In this document: in pieces, positions 63,610-64,000 of the stretch
How the letters are laid out: each line of letters opens with the position of its first letter
Position numbering within the stretch: the first letter of the stretch is position 1
NCBI GenBank assembly: GCA_029718625.1
Contig: CM056389.1
Span: 21,361,381 to 21,425,380, forward strand
Direction of reading: 5' to 3'
Source of the DNA: Synaphobranchus kaupii
Taxonomy: Eukaryota; Chordata; Actinopteri; Anguilliformes; Synaphobranchidae
DNA: 64,000 bases
Notes under the pieces: model-generated
Databases searched by the model: none
The model's input: only the letters and a program-made list of their open reading frames with translations
What the model was told of the DNA's origin: nothing
Program-made: the position numbers and the translations under genes

Positions 63610-64000
63610 GGGCCCTATCATGGCGATCTTGGCGCTTGGTCTAAGCGCATGGCGTTACGTCCATTTAGGGCGTGTCCAAGTCCACTTCTGCTATTTTAAC
63701 GGCGTGTTTTTTGGGCGCTAAGCATGGCGCAACGTCCAAATGGGCTGAACCTAGTCTCTTCATTAATTATAGGTGTGTCTTGGGCGTGACATGCAATAAA
63801 CCAATCAAAATGTCATATCCCATTCCCTTTAAAAGCCTGCTTTTCCACCTTGGCGGATTCCTTATATGATGGCGAAACAGACATGCTCGTGCGTGTTTAT
63901 TGCGATCAAGGAATAGGCTATATGGATCAATAGTAGTCTATGATAAATATTATTCGGACAAACCATTATGAGTTCCCGGTTATTCCCGACAGTGCTGTTA
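63610..64000 (+). mobile_element. Left end of a GGGCCCTATC-type DNA transposon running off the window
   Basis: GGGCCCTATCATGGCGATCT followed by short inverted GGCGC/AAGCGC words resembles termini of fish PIF/Harbinger-type elements. The right end is outside the window. It contains no gene here. Confidence 0.4.

Noticed and set aside
1..64000. CRISPR arrays, rRNA and tRNA genes
   Set aside because: No regularly spaced repeats of CRISPR type and no tRNA or rRNA sequence were seen; the primer site at 33681 is only the complement of a tRNA end.

Overview
The window looks like teleost fish germline DNA: AT-rich and intron-bearing, with three intact single-exon olfactory receptor (OR) genes in tandem, and packed with transposons typical of fish genomes. 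Nothing prokaryotic was seen. The local backbone is a repeated unit consisting of an OR gene with its TATA box and 5' non-coding exon, 3' flank, small Tc1-like and MITE-like repeats, a 5'-truncated L2-type LINE, and a TTAA-flanked non-autonomous element sitting inside that LINE. The unit occurs three times (ORs at 21267, 46109 and 57378). Each large insertion is present in only one unit, so the other units supply its empty site.

1-18551: part of the TTAA-flanked element, interrupted by a complete 17.3-kb Polinton/Maverick (773-18073; 6-bp target duplication TTGGTA; about 1.35-kb terminal inverted repeats). Plus-strand genes: two unknown proteins, a chromodomain integrase, penton-like minor capsid protein, a basic virion-type protein, the major capsid protein and an adenain-like protease. 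Minus-strand genes converge on them: an unknown conserved protein, a small basic protein with a hydrophobic tail, the packaging ATPase, a 1354-residue protein-primed DNA polymerase B, and a six-exon spliced gene that ends one base before the polymerase start. The set covers integration, protein-primed replication and capsid building, so this is a virus-like integrated element with every recognised core gene open.

18552-31845: L2 remnant, OR1, a Helentron-like non-autonomous element with a giant terminal hairpin that carries a nested PIF/Harbinger transposon, a Tc1-like remnant, a MITE, an L2 fragment and the complete TTAA-flanked element.

31846-43380: an endogenous retrovirus with two 1832-bp LTRs, a 4-bp duplication (ACAG), a primer site resembling the complement of tRNA-Trp, gag, a UAG-separated pro-pol of about 1180 codons, and an env with several frame breaks. 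A short leader exon upstream of gag encodes a signal-peptide-like start and ends at a splice donor.

43381-59790: unit 2 (OR2) with a tandem pair of the Helentron-like elements and a third divergent one, then unit 3 (OR3). 59795-64000: a Tc1-like remnant, a GC-rich palindromic repeat, a solo LTR with a 5-bp duplication, about 1.9 kb with nothing recognisable, and one end of another DNA transposon running off the window.
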